Source: Melastoma dodecandrum
Lineage: Eukaryota > Streptophyta > Magnoliopsida > Myrtales > Melastomataceae
Assembly (NCBI GenBank): GCA_029817715.1
Contig: JARUPY010000467.1
Coordinates: 50,865-114,864, forward strand
DNA length: 64,000 bases
Direction: 5' to 3'
Both the position numbers and the translations under genes were made by a program. Below are positions 9,995 to 22,087 of this stretch, one piece after another. The notes under the pieces were generated by a model, which was not told the DNA's origin, searched no databases, and worked only from the letters and a program-made list of their open reading frames with translations. Numbering within the stretch: position 1 is the first letter of the stretch; each line of letters starts with the position of its first letter.

Positions 9995-10876
9995 TCCCGT
10001 TTGGGGAGCCATGTTGGAGAATTAAACCTCGGAAATAAAGTAGAGAAAATGTTTGGATTAGTATCATGTAACAGTGTAATTGATGCATGATAAGTTTATG
10101 ATGTTGTTTAATCACACTCGTGTATGTATGCAATTACAAATAAAACGCAATAATGCAATGAAACAATTACTGTAAATGATGTGGAAATTCGAAAACTGCA
10201 ATTAGGCAGACACTCATGTGGTTGCTCAAATATATGAATGCAATAAGCTGTAACAGTAAGTAGGGGTATAAGAGAAATGAGGTTTCTTGAAGCCCGCTGT
10301 AATAAGCCCAATCAAACTGCAAAAACGAACAATGTAAGCTTTCAGTTATCACAAACAAAGGTGTACCTGACACCTGTCCCTGCACATGTAGTAGCCACTC
10401 AGTAACAAACAAATGCACATGCGACGTCTGATACCTGTAGTGAGCAATTAAATTATAAACTCTCGGATGAAGGCTTTTAAACCTCCCTCGGACTAAGGGA
10501 GGCGGGGCCCCAACCAAAAGCCACACCGCAAAGAGCAGCAGGCTGGGCCTCTCGGTGACCCCCTAAAAATCCTATCCCCGGGTTCGGGCACTCCTAGACA
10601 TGCCTAGTAAGCGGTAAACAAACACAACCACGAGGGCAGACAAAAGGCAGCGAGCCAAGCAATGACATGCGCAAACAAGAACTCCTCTCCGCATGTGGAT
10701 TAAAAATGTAAGAACATTCGAAAGGAACCCACATGCAGAGTCCCCAGCGGAGTCGCCATCCGGGATGTATGCGCGCCTTCCAGAATAGCACGCGCGTGGT
10801 GGTTCGAACGACCCGAGGATCCGGGCCCGCTCCCCAAGGCCCAACCGGTCGACGTCACGGCTCGAGCGTCGGACGC
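9995..10876. repeat. ~860-bp repeat S, copy 2
   Basis: It is near-colinear with 7,736-8,600, starting at GTTGGAGAATTAAACCTCGG. Here the sequence continues without a break into 10,877-13,130, whereas copy 1 jumps straight to repeat T. Confidence 0.55.
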
Positions 10877-13130
10877 TGCTGAAGGGAATTGGGTGATCCC
10901 TCCCTGGGCCCTCGCCGACCGTCTCTGTTTTCCTAAGAGGAGGCGGGCGAAAGGCGGAGCATCATCCGAAGAAGGAACTTTCGGGAGAAATAGGGAGCGG
11001 CTCGTGTCGCCATCACCCATCCAAAATGGCTCCGTAAAAGCAGTCTTATCGTTTAACTTAGGTAAACTATACGGAGTCGCCACCGACTTAGTTTTGAAAA
11101 CTGGTTTAAGTCGGAAAACCAGAGTAGGATTCGGGGATTCCTATTTGCTAACTCTTACATTCTAACATGCGAAAAATGAGGTGGAGTTTGCTCCAAAAGA
11201 TTTTCTTTTGTTTAACGGGTGTTGGACTCGATCCGGGCATGACTCCAGACTCATGTTAATGTTTTACGGGCGTTGGACTCGATTCGGGCTTTTAAGCCCA
11301 AACTCGTATTTGTTGATAGCAAACAACATGCGACAATAAACCTATTGGCCTAAGGCATGCGGACAAGCACAAACAATTATTGAAATCAAAGAGGGTGGGG
11401 AAGAATGGTGCCCGTGGGCTTATGCACTTGGGCCCACGACTCGTTACAAGTGGATTTTCTATCTTCTTGGGAGAGGCCTGCACCTCCCCTTTGTACCTCA
11501 TGTGATGGGAGCCGCTTGATGGTCTTGACATCGCGGTTTTACACACGGAAGGATTCACGTACACGCACCTTCTAGAGCCCTTCGAGAGGTTCGGGCTGGG
11601 CCTTTGAAACTTACGCATCCATTGTACATGCATAGACGAAAAGGCAAAGTGTAAATTGTGCGAGATAGTAGAGCGCAAAACTTCACACGTGTTTTACATA
11701 AATCAACGATGATCAAGAGCTACGAAATCATGAATCACAACGAACACAGATTACGCACAGTTCAGAAAACGGACTATAACTTTGGCTAAAATTGTTTGAT
11801 TCAATCGAAATTTCAACCAACAGATTTGACCTTAATGAAGAGTGTGCCTGTAAAATTTTAGGAAAATCTAACAGTGCAATCTCTTAAGATCAAGGAACCA
11901 AGGTGGTTGTCCGGAAAAGTGGAATAGTTTGCACAGACGGTGTTGTTCCTATCATATCTTGGTCGTCGAATGTTCGACTGGACTGAAAAAGAACTTCATA
12001 GAAAGGTTAGATCGTAAGATATACAGGTGTAAAAGATTAGATTATTTTGTAGACTCGGTCTGACTTTGGTCGGGAAAGTTCGAGGAAGAAAAATGAAAAA
12101 CTTTACATCTTCAAAACGAAAAAATATGAATAATATGTCAAAATCACCGTGATGAAGTGAAGAAGACATCCACAAAATTTGCCCATGATCCAATGGCGGG
12201 ATCTACCGTTATTATATAAAGGAAAGGATTGCAACATTCGGCAGACTTTATTGAGTATACAGCTTGTTTGGGAGATTGTTTCATATTATGGTAGAAGCTT
12301 CAACGGTTGATATATATATTTATAAAACCGTCTTGAAGTCTAGTTTATTTATAAAACATTTTAGTGAGATCCAACGGTTAGATCTCTTGGAACATCCTTG
12401 GAAATGACAATGCAATAGGCTGTCCTGCTGCGACCAGCAAAAGTGGCAGCTGTTTTGGGGAGATAACCCGATCCTCGATCAACAAAAAATTAAAAAAATC
12501 ATATTTTCAGGATCATTACTCATTGTAGATTATTTGACCTTTTGGGTTTGAGGTTCGAAAACGTCCGTAACCTCTCCGAAAAAAACCATCTTTTGGAGGC
12601 GTTCTCGCAGAAAACAATTGAAATAGAAGGCCGGGAGATGTCCCGACACTTCTGTGCCACAAATGAACGTAAAATCGACCCCCAAAGCTACTTTAAAAGC
12701 TTTGAGATCTAAGAGACATATGAAAATATGTTTAGAGAGGAGTTTAAATCATTACGACATTTTTTTCGCCGTGATCTAATACCGGAGGAAGGTGGCGTGC
12801 TGGCTGTCCCTTGTCTATAACTTCGCCCGTCATGACCTTGTCCGAAGGCTCGTTTCTCGCCCTATGGTGTGTATGGCAGGCCAAAGAAGAAAGGGAACGA
12901 CGGAGTTAGCATATCCAACATGGTAGAAGCATGCGGGAGTTAGCAAAGTGAGAGAAAGTCTCACCGAGGGGTTACCTTGCCCCGGGGTGGCCCGAGGAGG
13001 ATGAACGACGTCGGGAGGGTGTCGGCTGGTAGGCTGGTCGGGAGTCTTTGGCTCGTTAGCATTGAAGGGGGGGAATCCTTAGCTCCAGTTTTTGTGTGTA
13101 CATCAGGGAGGAGTTGGCTTCCGATTCCCG
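10877..13130. repeat. Block absent from the first mosaic unit; related to 43,700-44,470
   Basis: The first ~800 bases are similar to 43,700-44,470. Shared marks are GGCTCCGTA, the ACTTAGTTTTG(G)AAAAC(C)GGTTTAAGT stretch and a later GTTAT/CAAGTGGATT segment. This shows that the block belongs to a dispersed element and was probably deleted from the first mosaic unit. Two reading frames over 85 codons (minus 10,700-11,083 and 11,292-11,678) show no known domain. The remainder holds nothing I can name. Confidence 0.45.
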
Positions 13131-13544
13131 GAGAGGTAGAGCGTCCGATTCCTTAGAGGAGAGGATGAACGTCTGGGAGGAGAGACATGATTCCCTGATT
13201 GGAGATTGTGTCTAATTTTTTTATTATCACATAATTGTCTGAAAGGGGATGGGGAGGATTTTCTCTTAGGAAGGAGAAGATTCTAGATATCCTGATTGAT
13301 TTTTTTTACGTATGATTATTGTGTAATTAGAGACTGTATGTAGGGTGAGAAAAATGTCTTGGTTCCTCCTCTAATTGATGGGATACGATGGCTTCTTTCC
13401 CCAAAACATCCACTTTTGATTTCCTTCCTTCTTTCTTAATTTTGATGAATTAATTTTTAATTTTTTCTAATTGCTCGATTGCCAAACTTATTGGTAGCCC
13501 CAATTTATTTATTTTTTTTTCAATATGGAGTATTACACCAACTA
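13131..13544. repeat. Repeat T, copy 2
   Basis: It is colinear with 8,601-9,034, starting GGTAGAGCGTCCGATTCCTT, and is again followed directly by a RING leader exon copy. Confidence 0.55.
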
Positions 13545-13720
13545 ACGAGACTACCACCATAAGCAGAAGACTTACCCGTCCGGGGCGAAGAGAAGCCCGA
13601 AATTCCGATAGCACAATCGGGAGAAGGAAGAAGTAGAGGGAGGGGATGACATAAGTGATGTTGTTATAAAGACAGAGAGAACTAGCCGTTAAGGGGCGGT
13701 GGGCAACATATTTAGGGGGA
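13545..13720 (-). promoter_or_regulatory. Orphan RING leader exon, copy 4
   Basis: It has the same donor (CGGACGGGTAAGTC on the minus strand) and leader as the other copies. No RING coding sequence lies downstream. Confidence 0.5.
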
Positions 13721-13832
13721 AAAGAAGAAAAAGAGGGTGGGAGTTTCGGCCGTTGGGGTCATCAAAATTTGTGAGGAGATTTGATAGATTAGGATTTTAG
13801 AAAGCAGGGGAGGGGTCAATCATTTCGCTCGT

Positions 13833-14226
13833 GGTAATAATAATAATTATTATTATTATTTCGTGTAATTAGTGTTAAAAATAAAAATATATAGTATTTC
13901 ATGTTTTGACCTATAAGTTCGAGCTTTTGAGATAATTGAAGTTGACTAGTGTACAACAACGGTATTAGAGTCTCAGAAAGCTCGAGCTTTTAGGACAGTT
14001 GGCGTTACAGTTGTAGCTTAATGGTTCTAATCGTCGCCTTTGTAAAAATAATTTCTATTACAAAAATTATACATTTCTAAAAATTCAAAATTTTCTCCTT
14101 TTCAATAACATATTTATTTTTTATCTTACAAAATTTTTTACATGATAATTTCTATTAAAAATATTTTTATCCGTTAAAATTACTCATTATAATGACTAGA
14201 TATTTCTATTATTATTTTTTAGATAA
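13833..14226. repeat. Dispersed repeat R, copy 3
   Basis: It begins with (TAA)n/(TTA)n and contains ACGGTATTAGAGTC, a decayed version of the primer-site string, with the usual AT-rich 3' end. Confidence 0.5.
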
Positions 14227-15110
14227 ATATAGTTATCAACCTGTACAAAAATTGAAAAATAATTTGGAATCATAAATTCAATACCATACAAACATCCATT
14301 CAGAATACCTGACCCAGAAACTCGACCTAGAAGTCCATACATATCAAGAAACAGCCTAAGGAAGGAATTGAGGAACATGAAGGAACAAACAACACTAAGG
14401 AAGTGATTGATGAAGAGGAACAAAAACCCAAGGAAAGAAGGAACAACTCTAATAACCCAGGAAAGGATGAACAACTATACTGATTAAAATCACCTGCGTA
14501 CAACAACCTAAAAACCCTAACCCCCATTTTTTTTCTTTATTTTATTACAACACACGTGCGCATAAAAAAAGTAAGGTGGAAGACACGTTAGACACGTCAC
14601 AGATACGATGGACAAAATTAAAGACACGTCGGATATTGAAAAGAGCTGTCACTGACACGTCAGTACATCGTAACGGCGATTACGGATAAGGCGAAATCTA
14701 AAAGTAAAATCGAAATAAAGCCAAATCTAAAACATTTTAAACGATATGTCAAAATGGGAAGTTGGTCTATTTGTAAGACCAAATATCGATAATTTACCTT
14801 TTAAATATTATAAAATTATTTTCTTTAATATATTAATAAATAGGCTATTAAAATCATAAATGTTAATATCTGATTTTTTATGATTTAAGACTTAATTAAT
14901 ATTTAATTTAACATTTACTATTTAGAATTTAGCATTCAACGTTTAGGTTTTAGAGTTTAATTTTTAGGCGATTATAATCTGATTTAATGTTTAAGGTTTA
15001 GGTTTTGCGTTTGTAATTTAGTGTTATAAATTATTAATAAATATACTCTTCTAAAATTTAAAAAAGTTTATCTTTAAAGTAATATCATAAAAAAATTCAC
15101 TATAGTTTGA
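14227..15110. other. AT-rich spacer
   Basis: No gene is seen. The stretch 14,760-15,110 is very AT-rich, with degenerate GTTTAGGTTTTAG-like strings that resemble but do not form telomere-type repeats. Confidence 0.5.
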
Positions 15111-15299
15111 TTTAAAAATGAATCCAGTAATTTGTATTAGCACAGAGCCTAGCGGTAAACATTCTTCTGGAATCACAGCTGCCAGCTCGGAACACGTGTA
15201 TTCTAACCATTGGTCGGTGACTGTCCAAGCCCACCGCCTCCTCGTACTTTCCCTGTCCTCGTGGTTCATCGCCCTTCCCTCGCCATTTCGATCGAGCTG

Positions 15300-18196
15300 A
15301 TGTCGGCGCCGCGATTATTATTTTCGGTATCGGGGATGATGGAGCGGGCTCCTTTCCTCTTCCTATTGTTGCTGATTTCGTCTTCTGTTTTTCACCGCCG
15401 GTGTATCTCCGACACTGTCATCCCTCGAGAAGCCCTCTTGCTGAGAGACGAGGTGCTTTCCTGCTTTCTTCCCTTTTTGCCCGTTGCGATTTGGCGGAAT
15501 TGGTTCGGGTAGGGCGATTGCCAAGCCCTCCTAACTGAGATTAATGGCTAAGTGCGTTTGCGTCCCCGGCATGGAGATTATTGGTGGGATGTCCAAGGAA
15601 CAATAATGACGGGGGTTCTTATTTGTCTCATCCATGTAATTACCACTATCAACCAGATTGATTCATTGGACACGCTGCCTTTGCTTAGCGATCGTGAGCG
15701 TTTCACCTCTTCTGTTGAATGGGTTGGTAAAACTCTGCAGTTCAATATATCTTTCTGTGCTGCATTGAAGAATGTTGAGGTGTTAGACATGCATTTCAGG
15801 CATATTTGTCATTTGGAGATGAAGAATACTTATATATTTTTCAAGAAGCTTATGGTGCCACCATGCATTATCTTCACTATGCGTTATCGACTCTGTAGTT
15901 ACATTTTTCTCTTTCCTGTAGCATATTTCAGTGTTGTTCCTGTGGAACGCTCATGAATTATTCTTAAAAAATTATATTGAAGGTTTGTGGAGGTAAATAT
16001 GGATTCTGGTGCAATATTGAACAGTCTGTGCTTTCTGGCCTGGCCTTCAGGTATTTAATATGCTCTGGAAACTTTAGGGGCCTTTCTTGATTAATATTTC
16101 TTTTGTGTAAGATGAAAACATTTTGTCCGTTTTCTCAGCAATATAATGCTGAATTATTCAATTCGTTTGAACAAGTCCCAAAGCCAACTTCGTTAGCAAT
16201 TCTTAATCTGTCAATGGGAAAAATCTGGCATAACTGTGGAAAACTTTGTTCTTACTGTGTGTCAAATATCAGTGAACACACTAGAACTGATATCAGAAGA
16301 ATTCCCAAAGCAGCTCAGTGGGCTCTCATAATGATTTTTTCACACCAGCGTTAACATTTGTTTCTCTGAAACATGGGGAAACAGAAAAGGTGCCAGCTGA
16401 CGTTTTATACTTTCTTCGACCAACAAATCAGGCTTAGCTTGGTTGTGCAGCTGTTTACCAACCATTTTTCTCGGCAATTAAGTAGGCTTTGACATAATGT
16501 CAAAAAAGAAGTAACTTTTTTTATCGGTTTAAAGCTTCCAAAACCCAGTTAGTGAACCCTGTTTGCAAAAGGTTGAATAGAGATGTTCAATACATATCGC
16601 GGTCCTTTTTTTAATGTGTCAAATGCCTGTATCTTTTTAGATAGCTTGATGTTGGACGGAATAAGATCACCAGTTTGCAGAAGGGTGCTCATTGCCCTTA
16701 TGGCTATTGTCATATATCAGACATAGAGTATCACAAGCAGGAAGATCACATGGAGAGTTTTTCCTTGCTGAAACAGTGAGATTTTTTCTCATCCTTTGCA
16801 TTTACATTTACATTATTCTTTAAGTGTGAAAGCATTTTTAATAGTTTTGATATTTCTTGTTGGGTAACCCCCTTGAAGGCTGATTAGGTGCAGTCCTGTT
16901 GATAGCACATGTTTTCTCTAATCAGTCAGATGCAGAGTACTTATTGAACGTTTCTTGCATGGGTGAACTGGAGCTAAAGCTGTTTCATTTGTTCTGTCAT
17001 ACCCCTTTTTTATGCTTAGATAGCTTTGGGATGCAGCCAAAAACATTAAATCTTTTCTCACTTATCTATTCAACTTCTAAATGATTGTTGATATATGTTG
17101 ATTTCATATATCTGAAATGACCATTGATGTGTTTTTGCTTGTTTTTATGAAAACTCTTATTGCCCCCTGGTCAAGTACATGTGGCTTCCATATGATTTGG
17201 CAGCAGGGCCAGATAATCTCGTAGAAAATGGACTGTAAATCGTGTGGAATTCCTTATCTTTCTGTGGCCGTTATAGTTACAGGTGAATCTTAGTAACATT
17301 AGCATTTTTAGGTATATATTCTGTACGGATGGCCTCGTGTTTCCTACGAAGTAGCTAATTTCCCTAAGCTGAAGAGCACTGCTCTTACATTGGCGCTTTC
17401 TGTAGGAGTGGGGACATGAGAATAGAATCCCACTTGGTGGAGGCTGTAACCAAGATGGGAAAAATTAACAGCACAATATTTTACGGGAGAGATGGAAGAT
17501 CCTCTTTGGCATCGTCTACCTACGATGCTGATTACATTTCTGGCTTGATCATGGTCGGTAAAAATTCTCAAATTCATAGTGCCCTAAATCATGTCACTAG
17601 ATTGACGTTTTCTGATTGCTTTGATGCTGGTGTTTCTCTTATCGTTTTATTCCTTATTCTTGGCCACCCTGCTTCTCTTCGGGGAAAGAAATAACTTATC
17701 TTGGCACCTTTCTTATCTTCTTCAATTTTGCTTATGTCACGCCGACGTTCTTAATCTTTTCCGAGGAGCAGTTCCGACCAAAAAGTTGAATATTATGATA
17801 TTTGATTTGTGTATATATTGTTAAACGATAAGTTGTTTTCCTCACGAGTTGATCGGCTGTATAGGCAACCCTTTCCGGGGATTATATCAAGTGTCCAGTA
17901 CTTTGTCCCTCGTAATCTTATTGGTTTTCTGGGGTTTTCTGTGATATAATCATTCATAATGTCAGGTGCAGGGAAGTTGTCTTGGACTCACGCATGGGCA
18001 AAAGTTTGGCGTCTCATATATGGCTTCTCCTCCTGACATCATAGATGATCATAGCAATGACCACAATGAATCCTCGGATGGTCGAATACATAGTGTGATT
18101 TATGACCAAGGTCCAGGTAACACGTGGATTGATACTGACTCGAGGAATCCATTTTTAGGAATGAGTTTGGAGAAAGAAACGCTTGAGGGAGAATAA
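15300..18196 (+). pseudogene. ER-degradation alpha-mannosidase-like (GH47/EDEM), copy B
   Basis: This is the only copy with a 5' end. ATG 15,300 (or 15,336/15,339) opens a signal-peptide-like start (FLFLLLLISSS) and an N-terminal segment ending ALLLRDE before a GT. GH47 segments then appear in family order. They are IDSLDTLPLLSDRERF to GKTLQFNI (15,657-15,750), FGDEEYLYIFQEAYGATMHY (15,812-15,880), VEVNMDSGA (15,987 on), GAHCPYGYCHISDIEYHKQE (16,681-16,775), VKYMWLPYDLAAGPDNLVEN (17,170-17,238) and HCSYIGAFCRSGDMRIESH to a donor at 17,554. The last exon is 17,972-18,196. Large catalytic parts are missing, and the acceptor before VKYMW has lost its AG. The C-terminus is fused to RNPFLGMSLEKE, sequence that in copy C lies at 29,888. 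EDEM proteins act in the ER lumen in glycoprotein ERAD. Confidence 0.85.
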
Positions 18197-18566
18197 ACCA
18201 GTGGTTTTAGGAATAAATTGTTGGAAGGTTGTGTTTTCTGGGAACACTTCCTGCTTCAACTTCATTTTGTTTAATTCCCTTAAAAAAAATATTTAATTGA
18301 CCTCCACTGTTTCATATAAACATAAACTCGATTTCGTAATAATACATATTCCTACTCGACTGTAATAATTATTCAGTGAGGAGTTACGATATGCTGCCGG
18401 CACAGAATGGCCGTGGCGATAGAACGAATTTTCTAATTCATCGATCCACAAAATTTACCGTATTTTACTGGTTGGAGTGAAAACAAAAATTTACTAATCT
18501 TGCATTTTGTTTGTGACCAAAGATTAACAACAATCTCCGGGTTATATAACCAATACTGTAGTTCCC
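18197..18566. other. Intergenic spacer between mannosidase copy B and DUF295 gene
   Basis: The two genes are convergent. The spacer is AT-rich and presumably holds the 3' untranslated region of the DUF295 gene. I see no further feature. Confidence 0.4.
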
Positions 18567-19775
18567 TCAAAGAAAAGCTGACAAATGCTGATGTTGCTCC
18601 CATGACTGTGTCACCCAGAAAGGCGGTGGCTCAATCTTGTCCGATCCCAATTCGCACAACTGACTGATGCGTCCAGACCCTATGTTGTACACCCCAATGT
18701 CGTGTCCGCCATACAGGTAATCCTCGTCCACCCGTTCCCAGTAGTCATCGGTGAAGTATATCGAGCCCCGTTCACATCCAGGGAACTTTGCAGCTGATAC
18801 AGATGTTGATTCACCGCCTCCGATGAACAGGGCCTGGCCTCCAATGCCAATGTGGTCGACCGCCACCCAATCCTGTGATTCTTTGTCCAGGATATAAACG
18901 TGAAACTGGAGAGTCCTGTACGGACAGACCAGGGGATGAGTGTCGGTGTCGATGAGCAGGTCAGCCTCCGTGACTGGTTCATTGTTCCCGTTCACGAATT
19001 CCCCGATGAGCCTCACAACAAGCAGGAGCGTGCCATCAGTTTCCACCAAGTAGTTATGGTTGGAGTAGAGTTCACCCATTGACTTCAAGAATTCTACCGA
19101 TCTCTTTGGGAACGAGCATTCGATATCCATCAGTATCAGTGGCACTCTTGCTTTCACGTCCCATGCCCGGACGAACCCCTCACTCGAGAGGGAAAAGATT
19201 GTTCCAGAGCGGCATATCACATCGTGGTACGAGCGGCGACGCCCTCCCTCGGGGATCTCGTTCCATGAGCTGTCAGCAGGCCGAGCATACACGAGCCTCG
19301 AGTCATCCCCACAGATTGCCACAACCAATAAATCGGTGCTCCCCCCAGGGAGAGGACTAGAAGTGGCGACAATGGCCTTGTGGATGAAGAACTCGCGCAG
19401 GTTCTCGACAGGGACAAGGGATGTGTGGTCGAAACGCCCCAGGGACCGGGTGCGGTAATGGGCATGAAGAGTACCATCGCGGCTGAAATAAGTGCCGAGG
19501 ATGCAAGGGAAGGTGTCAAGGGGAGGAAGGGCAAGACGGGTGGCATCGAAGGGGTTGAGAAGAAAAGGGTTGCATTGGTGGTCGAGGAGGAGAAGGTAGC
19601 CACGGGAGGAACCAACACAACGGCCGTCGGGGAGGCGGTGGGAGAAGGAGAAGCGTCGACTCAACTGGAGGCTGAAGAAAGAGCAAGAGGAGTTGCCGGG
19701 GTGGGTTGGGGGAAGCATCATCAGTGGAGGAAGAAGCTCTCGCTCTCCTTCGGACAAATCCATCGACGTCAACAT
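18567..19775 (-). CDS. DUF295 / KIB1-4-type beta-propeller protein
   Basis: A single uninterrupted frame of 402 codons runs from ATG 19,775 (or 398 from ATG 19,763) to the stop at 18,567. Family landmarks occur in order: GSSRGYLLLLDHQCNPFLLN, LALPPL, DVICRSGTIFSLSSEGFVRA with WDV, NYLVETDGTLLLVVRLI, FHVYILDKESQDWVAVD, QALFIGGGESTSVSAAKFPG and IYFTDDYW. These are typical of the KIB1-4 (DUF295) beta-propeller, often joined to an N-terminal F-box. No F-box is present here, and the propeller starts near residue 20, so it is a short-form member. The family includes SKIP23-like and KIB proteins; substrates of this one are unknown. The frame extends upstream past 19,775, but that part overlaps the likely promoter, so I prefer the internal ATG. 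It looks intact. Confidence 0.88.
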   Translation of the reverse strand: MLTSMDLSEGERELLPPLMMLPPTHPGNSSCSFFSLQLSRRFSFSHRLPDGRCVGSSRGYLLLLDHQCNPFLLNPFDATRLALPPLDTFPCILGTYFSRDGTLHAHYRTRSLGRFDHTSLVPVENLREFFIHKAIVATSSPLPGGSTDLLVVAICGDDSRLVYARPADSSWNEIPEGGRRRSYHDVICRSGTIFSLSSEGFVRAWDVKARVPLILMDIECSFPKRSVEFLKSMGELYSNHNYLVETDGTLLLVVRLIGEFVNGNNEPVTEADLLIDTDTHPLVCPYRTLQFHVYILDKESQDWVAVDHIGIGGQALFIGGGESTSVSAAKFPGCERGSIYFTDDYWERVDEDYLYGGHDIGVYNIGSGRISQLCELGSDKIEPPPFWVTQSWEQHQHLSAFL

Positions 19776-19814
19776 GGGCAGAAAACGTTTTTTTGGTTTC
19801 TGGGTGTGTTTATG

Positions 19815-19945
19815 AAGGTATATATAATATTCGTACAAGATCTGGCTTGAAACTGAAGTAATTGAATTGGCCAGGAGATAATATTGCAGGGGTATATTGC
19901 CGAATATATTCTCAATCTGATTGGAAAATATATCTGACGTCATAT
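19815..19945 (-). promoter_or_regulatory. Putative promoter of the DUF295 gene
   Basis: On the minus strand a TATATATA-type box lies at about 19,819-19,830, roughly 45 bases before ATG 19,775, which would leave a very short leader. Further upstream, the block 19,869-19,942 contains the bZIP-type palindrome TGACGTCA (19,935-19,942). It is conserved at 2,230-2,292. The inference is from sequence only. Confidence 0.45.
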
Positions 19946-21909
19946 ATCTACAAAAACTCAAAATTCACAACCGGCCCCCATCCCTCAACTAAAAGCAACA
20001 CATAATTCAATTCTTACGTTTTACGATCGATATGATTGCACGTACGGAACTCGATAACAAAAATCTTATATATGCCACAAAAACCTTATATATTTTAAGA
20101 TTTACTCTATTCATTATTCGAGTACTTTATTTATCCGTTATTAAATTAATTGATTTTAACTCTTTAAAATTTTGATATATCTCCCCATTAAAAATGAAAA
20201 ATAGAAAATTCTTAAACAGAATAAAAATCAAAGCGAAGCAAAAGGAGGATGGCAGAGAATTATGTGAAAGACATTCTGCGTTCACACCTTCCAAAATATA
20301 ATGAGAATGTCCGTAGAATAATTGGATTGACCGACGAACTATAAGATCTCTATCTTATGAATAAGCAGCTAAACCACGAAAGGATCCTCCGCGGTCGAAA
20401 TACGTATAGGTTATACCGTGTTATGTTGTAAAGAAAGGACAACATTTTAGTACGTAATTCAACAGTCATTGGATTTTACCAGCGTACCCTTACCCCTGTT
20501 TGCATGTTCCAATTGAGAATCTTGTAGAAGATTGTAATAATGTACGAAATTCTTCTCCAATTTAATAATAAGAATTTAATTAAATACTTTGCAGATTTCT
20601 TCGTCATTAGAGAGTTCTTCCTCAATCTTCTGTCTCGTCGTTTGATTTGGATAACATTCTACAAGAATATTCTTTCTATCAAAAACCCGTAACCGATCAA
20701 TTGGTATTGCAAATATATATTTTGCATTAAATTAAAAGAATTTTCGTTATAATACCATTTTATAGCGTATAACACAAGTTTATATAGATATTATAGAAGC
20801 AAAACTTCCTTATGATTTATCATGAGGACCATACCAACAGTTGCCCCGGTTCTCATGCTCCTAATTAATTTCTACAAGACCTTAAGAGTGAGAGGAGTTC
20901 AAACATAAGAACAAATTCTTCACCATTTTAAATAACTTGTGGACATTACTTATAGAAAAACCTTAAAGGACATTGCTTGCTCCTATCCAGCGAACTGCAA
21001 TCCCATATTATAATTGGGTGAGACGAAATAAAAGAACTGTAGTCTGACATGAGAATGGTGTTGGTGTTTGAGGTTGGAGGGCAAAGGAAGAAACTACCTA
21101 AACATCAACGCAGAAAAACCCTACACGAAGGGCATCACTATCTCTCTCGAAGAATCGACTACCTGTAGGTAGACCAACTGAAGCAAGGACTTGTGAAGCC
21201 CTGCCCCCTTACTAGTAAAGGCCCCGATTAGGAAAGGTCCAGAGAAACTTTCAAGTTATGAATCAAGCCGAAGAAAGTAATTGCGTAAAGTGACTTAGAC
21301 AAATGATTCATCTTCAAGTGGTGTAGAACACTGCCTGGCTTCAGTGGGATATTAGGTCATATATATTTGGGCTATTATAAACAATACATCTTTTTTACGG
21401 TGAAGTTGCTTTTACTTTAGAAGTTCCTTAGTTTTTAATGAATCACTGTCCGATGACAATCACTTTATCCAATTAAAAACTCGTTAAAATTAAGCGGAAC
21501 AAATTTTGAGATTGTCTAAGTACTTGTTGCTTTAAAGGGAATGATGGAATTATATATATAACAACAAAGCCACAAGAAGTGAAGCAATGCCAAAGCAGGA
21601 AAAGAAGCTCCAGCTTATTTGTAACCAATTAGGGATTCACATTGTCTGTATACCTTTAGGATTTGATTATTGGTTTAACCTCTGAGTATAATTTAACCAA
21701 GTCATATGTGCATCACTGCCATTACGGATTTTCAATAAAACAATACATGGAGTTATATTCACGAAAACACCTGACAATGTAAATGATCGATTGTTCTGTC
21801 TCGATTTTTTTCTTTCTTCATCTTAAGAAATACGTTGTCCATTTACATAACTATATTATTGAAACCAAATTTTTTGGGTTCCACTGTCATGGGTTGGGGG
21901 GAGTTTTTG
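19946..21909. other. AT-rich intergenic region
   Basis: I see no gene, tRNA or recognisable transposon. Reading frames are short and unlike known proteins. Confidence 0.4.
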
Positions 21910-22035
21910 GGTTCCACTCTCGCACTCCTTAAGACAAATCCATGGACGTCAACCTGCGGAGAAGACGCTCTTTATGTTTCGGGGTGTGTTTTTGAATCTC
22001 ACGTCCCATATCCACGAAAACGATTTTAACTATCC
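21910..22035 (-). pseudogene. Relic of a DUF295 gene 5' end
   Basis: The stretch with GACAAATCCATGGACGTCAAC and GGGTGTGTTTTTGAA parallels 19,736-19,815 (GACAAATCCATCGACGTCAAC, GGGTGTGTTTATGAA), which is the start of the intact DUF295 gene. Only the first codons and upstream part remain; the propeller is absent. Confidence 0.5.
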
Positions 22036-22087
22036 GCATCCTATTTTTCTTCTTGTCTGCGCTCAACACCAAATTGCTTTTCTATTA

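Noticed and set aside
14870..15030. Interstitial telomeric repeat
   Set aside because: Strings such as GTTTAGGTTTTAG and TAAACCCTAAA here and at 54,760-54,940 are scattered and imperfect, without tandem TTTAGGG units.
15552..15956. The 134-codon frame at 15,552-15,956 as one continuous protein
   Set aside because: Only 15,657-15,750 is GH47 coding sequence in that frame. The FGDEEYLYIFQ exon is in another frame, so the long frame runs through an intron.
19380..19850. A 156-codon plus-strand frame rich in glutamate and glycine opposite the DUF295 gene
   Set aside because: It is fully antisense to the DUF295 coding region, which has strong family motifs; the frame is a codon-bias shadow.
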